In this document: positions 18,473 through 21,977 of the stretch, in pieces | How positions within the stretch are numbered: the first letter of the stretch is position 1 | How the letters are laid out: every line of letters starts with the position of its first letter | Assembly (NCBI GenBank): GCA_028692275.1 | Contig: JAQUXR010000036.1 | Coordinates: 1 to 21,977, forward strand | Length of the DNA: 21,977 bases | Direction of reading: 5' to 3' | From: Frisingicoccus sp009929615 | GTDB taxonomy: Bacteria > Bacillota > Clostridia > Lachnospirales > Lachnospiraceae | Position numbers and translations under genes: made by a program | Notes under the pieces: generated by a model | What the model was told of the DNA's origin: nothing | Databases searched by the model: none | Seen by the model: only the letters and a program-made list of their open reading frames with translations

Positions 18473-19729
18473 GTGGCATCCTTTCAGATAGCCGGCGGTA
18501 AAATGCTGGAGGGACAGTTAGAGGTGCAGGGTTCTAAAAACGCGGCTTTGCCAATTATAGCAGCCGCAGTCCTGCATAGGGGAGTGACCCTTATCCGGCG
18601 GTGCCCGGATATTCTGGATGTGAGATATATGCTGGAAATTCTGCACAGTATTGGCTGCAAAATTTCATGGCAGAAGGATGAACTGCGTATTGATGCAGAG
18701 AAAATTGATTTCGAAAATCTTTCCAGAGAATGTATCGGGAAAATGCGTTCTTCGATATTATTACTGGGGGCAGTGCTTGGACGCTGCAAAAACATGGTTC
18801 TGGAGTATCCCGGGGGATGTACCATTGGTGCACGGCCGGTGGATATTCATCTGAATGCCCTTGAACAGATGGGTGTACATATTGAGGAATATGATGGTGC
18901 TATTCATTGCAAAACGGATGGCTTAAAAGGAACCAGAATTTTATTGCCCTATCCAAGTGTTGGGGCAACTGAAAATCTGATGATGGCAGGTGCTATGGCG
19001 GAAGGTATTACCTGGATACATAATGCAGCTCGGGAACCGGAAGTTGTGGATTTGTCAGGATTTTTAGAAGCCATGGGTGTAGCGGTCTATGGGGCAGGGA
19101 CTTCAAGAATCGGAATTCTTGGAAAATGCCCATTAAAAGAGGCCAGATATCAGGTCATGCAGGACCGGATTGTTGCCGGGACATATTTGCTGGCAGCAGC
19201 AGGTGCCAGAGGAGAAATTGAGTTAGTTTATGAAGAGAAGCAGCATATCCATTGCCTGCTTCACATATGCGAGTCCATGGGCTGTGAGGTCCGGTTAACG
19301 AATCGGGGAATTTACCTCAAATCCAGCCGAAGACTTTTTCCAATCGAGGATATTCATACCCAGCCATTTCCGGGGTTTCCAACGGATATGCAGTCTCAGC
19401 TTATGGCCGTGCTTACAACAGCACGGGGAACAAGCAGAGTTTATGAGCATATTTTTGAGAACCGCTTTAGAACGGCGGCGGAACTCTGTAAAATGGGTGC
19501 TGATATACAAATAGAAAATAATAGAGCTGTGATTTATGGGACGGCCAGACTTAAAGGCGGCCGGGTTTCGGCGAGAGACCTTAGAGGTGGTGCAGCACTG
19601 GTGATTGCAGGTTTGATGGCGGAAGGTGATACTATCGTAGAAAACTCCATCTTTGTAGAGCGTGGTTATCAGGATATATGCAAAGATTTGATACAACTTG
19701 GCGCAGAGATTAAGGTTAATAAGAAATAG
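18473..19729 (+). CDS. murA: MurA, UDP-GlcNAc 1-carboxyvinyltransferase
   Basis: A 418-residue cytoplasmic enzyme that transfers enolpyruvyl from PEP to UDP-GlcNAc, the first committed step of peptidoglycan synthesis and the fosfomycin target. The inverted alpha/beta barrel family is shown by the start GGKMLEGQLEVQGSKNAALP (K and N of the active site), the catalytic loop GGCTIGARPVDIHL with C116 present, so fosfomycin sensitivity is expected, and later PFPGFPTDMQSQ and the end RGGAALVIAGLM. The start is GTG with GGAGG 8 nt upstream; the ATG two bases earlier is in another frame. In many Firmicutes murG stands after ftsW; here murA does, and it is followed 11 bp later by ftsQ/divIB. Confidence 0.96.
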   Translation: MASFQIAGGKMLEGQLEVQGSKNAALPIIAAAVLHRGVTLIRRCPDILDVRYMLEILHSIGCKISWQKDELRIDAEKIDFENLSRECIGKMRSSILLLGAVLGRCKNMVLEYPGGCTIGARPVDIHLNALEQMGVHIEEYDGAIHCKTDGLKGTRILLPYPSVGATENLMMAGAMAEGITWIHNAAREPEVVDLSGFLEAMGVAVYGAGTSRIGILGKCPLKEARYQVMQDRIVAGTYLLAAAGARGEIELVYEEKQHIHCLLHICESMGCEVRLTNRGIYLKSSRRLFPIEDIHTQPFPGFPTDMQSQLMAVLTTARGTSRVYEHIFENRFRTAAELCKMGADIQIENNRAVIYGTARLKGGRVSARDLRGGAALVIAGLMAEGDTIVENSIFVERGYQDICKDLIQLGAEIKVNKK

Positions 19730-19740
19730 GTGGATGTACT

Positions 19741-20604
19741 ATGGACAAAGAATATTATCAGGATGAAGAATTTGATGAGTTTGATGACCTTGATGAGCTC
19801 GAGGATTTTGAACAGGACTTAGAATTTGATGAAGATGAAGAAGATGCAGATGATGGTGGCGAGCCTCCAAAGAAACACAGAGGACTAAAGATAGCTGCTG
19901 GAATTCTTCTCATAATTGCACTTGCACTGGGTGGTGTTGTTTACGGCTTTCAGCTGGATGAGGTGCGAGTGATTGGAAATAAGAATTATACATCGGATGA
20001 AATAAAGGCGATGATGGGATTTCCGGAGGATGCACCCAATACATTGTTCTGCTATTTGAGATATTTCAGATATAAAGTGAGCGATGTACCTTTTGTGGAA
20101 GATATACAGGTCAAAATAGAAAGCAGGAATATGCTTTGTATTGAGGTTACGGAAACAGACATTCTTGGATGTTTCAAAAGTGGGAAGCAGTACTACTACT
20201 TTGATAATGAGGGCGTTGTCCAGGAAGCACTTGCGGAAAGAAAAGAAACAGTACCACTGATAGACGGAGTTGATGTCGAAAATCTTGAAATCGGCACCCA
20301 GCTTTCTATGAAAAATAAGACAGCATATGAGGGAATTATAGAATTAACTCAGCTCTTGCTGGAACATGGAATTGGCGTGCAAAAGATAGAAATAGATGAG
20401 GATAATGCCTTTACAGTCTATATTAATGATAATATTCGGGCGGCATTAGGCATACCGGTTCTGTTGGAAGAAAAAACCAGTGAATTGGCGAACATCTTGC
20501 CGGAATTAGAGCAAATGGCAGAAACTGAGCAGATTCAGGGAATATTACATCTGGAAAACTATGATGCTACAAAAAATTCTATAATTTTCACAAAAGAAAA
20601 TTAA
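19741..20604 (+). CDS. FtsQ/DivIB-type cell division protein
   Basis: A 287-residue bitopic divisome protein. A very acidic cytoplasmic segment (25 of the first 41 residues are D or E) leads to a short basic stretch KKHRG and one membrane helix (about 50-70, IAAGILLIIALALGGVVYGF). A POTRA domain follows outside the membrane (LDEVRVIGNKNYTSDEIKAMMG), with the FtsQ/DivIB beta domain (about 105-245) and a short tail. DivIB joins FtsL and DivIC and helps activate the septal synthase. The ATG has AGGTGG upstream (just after the murA stop). The acidic head makes this gene longer at the N terminus than typical relatives. The ftsZ promoter lies just downstream. Confidence 0.93.
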   Translation: MDKEYYQDEEFDEFDDLDELEDFEQDLEFDEDEEDADDGGEPPKKHRGLKIAAGILLIIALALGGVVYGFQLDEVRVIGNKNYTSDEIKAMMGFPEDAPNTLFCYLRYFRYKVSDVPFVEDIQVKIESRNMLCIEVTETDILGCFKSGKQYYYFDNEGVVQEALAERKETVPLIDGVDVENLEIGTQLSMKNKTAYEGIIELTQLLLEHGIGVQKIEIDEDNAFTVYINDNIRAALGIPVLLEEKTSELANILPELEQMAETEQIQGILHLENYDATKNSIIFTKEN

Positions 20605-20613
20605 AAGAAATAG

Positions 20614-20642
20614 TTGATTATTTTTCCGAAAAACTATATTAT
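20614..20642 (+). promoter_or_regulatory. Sigma-A promoter of ftsZ
   Basis: TTGATT (20614-20619), a 17-bp spacer and TATTAT (20637-20642). The -10 lies in a perfect 16-bp A/T palindrome (20635-20650), so other -10 registers such as TATAAT at 20642-20647 are possible. It lies in the 82-bp gap after ftsQ and would let ftsZ be expressed well above the genes before it. Confidence 0.7.
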
Positions 20643-20686
20643 ATAATATAATAGTACAAAGATATTAATTTAAAGGAGGAAGTACC

Positions 20687-21814
20687 TTGCTTGAGATAAA
20701 AACAAATGAAATGGATGCAGCAGCTAAAATACTCGTTATTGGTGTCGGCGGTGCCGGAAACAATGCAGTAAACCGAATGATTGAAGAGAACATTGCCGGT
20801 GTAGAATTTATTGGTGTGAATACAGATAGACAGGCTTTACAGATGTGCAAGGCAAACCAGCTGGTTCAGATTGGTGAAAAACTGACAAAGGGTCTTGGTG
20901 CCGGAGCGAAACCAGAAGTAGGAGCTAAGGCAGCAGAAGAAAGCGTTGATGAACTGACAGAATTAATTAAGGGTGCCGACATGGTATTCGTAACCTGTGG
21001 TATGGGTGGTGGAACCGGAACCGGAGCAGCTCCTGTTGTTGCAGGAATTGCTAAAAGCTTAGGATGTCTGACCGTTGGCGTTGTGACAAAACCTTTCCGT
21101 TTTGAAGCAAAACAGAGAATGATTAATGCAAATGACGGTATTGAACATTTGAAAGAGAATGTTGATACTTTAATCATTATTCCTAATGACAAATTACTTG
21201 AAATCGTTGATAGAAGAACTTCTATGCCAGAAGCATTGAAGAAAGCTGATGAAGTACTTCAGCAGGGTGTTCAGGGTATCACAGATTTGATTAATGTTCC
21301 TGGACTGATTAACCTTGATTTCGCAGATATCCAGACAGTTATGAAAGATAAGGGCATTGCTCATATCGGTATCGGCGAAGGACATGGCGATGATAAGGCT
21401 CTTGATGCTGTTAAACAGGCAACAACCAGCCCATTGCTTGAAACAACGATTGAAGGTGCTACAGATATCGTTATTAATATTTCCGGTGATATCGGTCTTA
21501 TCGAAGCGAATGAAGCAGCGATGTACGTTGAAGAACTTGCTGGCGAATCTGCTAACATTATCTTCGGTGCGATGTATGACGAAAGTACACCAGATTCCTG
21601 TTCCATCACTGTTATTGCAACAGGATTGGAAACACAGGAAAGTGCCGGACAGACTTCTACTTTCATGAAGAAAGCTAATGAACGTCCAGTATTTAATACA
21701 ACAGCTTCTTCCTTTAAATCATCAACACCTGCTCATCAGGCACCGATTACAAAGAAAGAAACACCTGTTGGTGCAAGCACCATTCAGATTCCAAGTTTCT
21801 TACAGAAGAAATAA
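20687..21814 (+). CDS. ftsZ: FtsZ, tubulin-like cell division GTPase
   Basis: A 375-residue cytoplasmic GTPase that polymerises into the Z ring. It has the N-terminal GTP-binding domain with KILVIGVGGAGNNAVNRM, the tubulin signature GMGGGTGTGAAP and a segment NANDGIEHLKENVDTLIIIPND, then the activation domain with DFADIQTVM (synergy loop region). A Ser/Thr-rich linker of about 45 residues follows and then the conserved C-terminal peptide IPSFLQKK that binds membrane tethers such as FtsA or SepF. The start is TTG, preceded by a strong AAAGGAGGA with 6-nt spacing. No ATG occurs between the ribosome site and the conserved core. It is the last gene of the cluster and is followed by a terminator at 21906-21938. 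Confidence 0.98.
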   Translation: MLEIKTNEMDAAAKILVIGVGGAGNNAVNRMIEENIAGVEFIGVNTDRQALQMCKANQLVQIGEKLTKGLGAGAKPEVGAKAAEESVDELTELIKGADMVFVTCGMGGGTGTGAAPVVAGIAKSLGCLTVGVVTKPFRFEAKQRMINANDGIEHLKENVDTLIIIPNDKLLEIVDRRTSMPEALKKADEVLQQGVQGITDLINVPGLINLDFADIQTVMKDKGIAHIGIGEGHGDDKALDAVKQATTSPLLETTIEGATDIVINISGDIGLIEANEAAMYVEELAGESANIIFGAMYDESTPDSCSITVIATGLETQESAGQTSTFMKKANERPVFNTTASSFKSSTPAHQAPITKKETPVGASTIQIPSFLQKK

Positions 21815-21846
21815 TCAAACTTAATTATATGAAAGAAGCCCAAAAC

Positions 21847-21879
21847 GGGATATGATATGTCCCCTGTCAAGTAGACAGG
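21847..21879 (+). other. Two small hairpins downstream of ftsZ
   Basis: GGGATAT-GAT-ATGTCCC (7 bp including one T-G pair, 21847-21863) and CCTGTC-AAGTA-GACAGG (6 bp, 21863-21879) lie back to back, sharing one base, in the ftsZ 3' region. They have no T-tract. They may stabilise the mRNA end, or the second may be the end of an insertion sequence (see findings). Confidence 0.4.
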
Positions 21880-21905
21880 TTAAATATCTAAAACAAGTGC
21901 AGATG

Positions 21906-21938
21906 AACGATCACACAGATTTGTGTGGTCGTTTTTTT
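21906..21938 (+). terminator. Intrinsic terminator downstream of ftsZ
   Basis: A 12-bp stem (21906-21917 with 21922-21933, one T-G pair) with loop GATT and a seven-T tract (21932-21938). It is about 90 bp after the ftsZ stop codon. Confidence 0.92.
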
Positions 21939-21977
21939 ATGCACACCATTTTTCTTTATATTTCTCAATTCTTTTAT
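21937..21977 (-). CDS. Possible C-terminal end of a gene entering from the right
   Basis: On the minus strand an open frame runs in from the window edge, reading KRIEKYKEKWCA before a TAA at 21939-21937. Only 12 codons are visible, so chance is quite possible. It would be convergent with ftsZ and share the terminator region. No family can be named. Confidence 0.2.
   Translation of the reverse strand, partial: KRIEKYKEKWCA

Noticed and set aside
18484..18833. Two antisense frames inside murA
   Set aside because: They overlap fully with the conserved murA frame and show no independent start signals.

Overview
The window looks like a piece of the chromosome of a low-to-moderate GC Firmicute, most likely a clostridium of the Lachnospiraceae type. 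The basis is the clostridial division and wall (dcw) gene order with two tandem class B PBPs, Firmicutes-style Shine-Dalgarno sequences and sigma-A promoters, tRNA genes without encoded CCA, and KtrAB-type potassium uptake genes. The genus cannot be fixed from sequence reading alone.

Layout. (1) 1-994: the 3' end of a 23S rRNA gene, then six tRNA genes (Asn, Glu, Thr, Met/Ile-CAT, Val, Leu) and a terminator. No 5S rRNA gene follows the 23S. The Asn-Glu spacer (252-452) is full of potential RNA structure, including two 42-nt near-identical repeats. Val-Leu has its own promoter. (2) 1047-2838: a promoter, a promoter-proximal terminator-like hairpin and a YtcJ-type amidohydrolase. (3) 2835-7288: a potassium module. 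trkA/ktrA and trkH/ktrB are on the minus strand; a KdpD-like short sensor kinase and KdpE-like regulator diverge from them. A heptamer direct repeat with 11-bp period lies in the divergent intergenic region. (4) 7313-7474: a free-standing tRNA-Arg unit with promoter and perfect terminator. (5) 7497-8718: ychF on the minus strand. (6) 8774-21938: a dcw cluster reading rightward: mraZ, rsmH, ftsL-like, two class B PBPs (ftsI/spoVD type), mraY, murD, ftsW/spoVE type, murA, ftsQ/divIB, ftsZ. It begins with a sigma-A promoter followed by in-phase MraZ boxes, and contains internal promoters before mraY and ftsZ and an intrinsic-terminator-like hairpin between ftsL and the first PBP. (7) 21840-21977: terminator of ftsZ and a possible gene or insertion-sequence end entering from the right.

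How the genes work together. RsmH methylates 16S rRNA. MraY, MurD and MurA make lipid-linked wall precursors. The FtsW-type polymerase and the two transpeptidases polymerise and cross-link septal or spore wall. FtsL, FtsQ and FtsZ organise the divisome, and MraZ represses its own operon. murG, murB, murC, murE and murF are absent from this stretch and must lie elsewhere.

Most of the window is ordinary core genome. The parts that merit a second look are the structured repeats between tRNA-Asn and tRNA-Glu (possible pseudoknots whose third helix co-varies between copies), the 11-bp-period repeat between the potassium genes and their sensor, the shared 12-mer at the -35 regions of the divergent ychF and mraZ promoters, and the internal terminator and operator-like palindromes in the dcw cluster.
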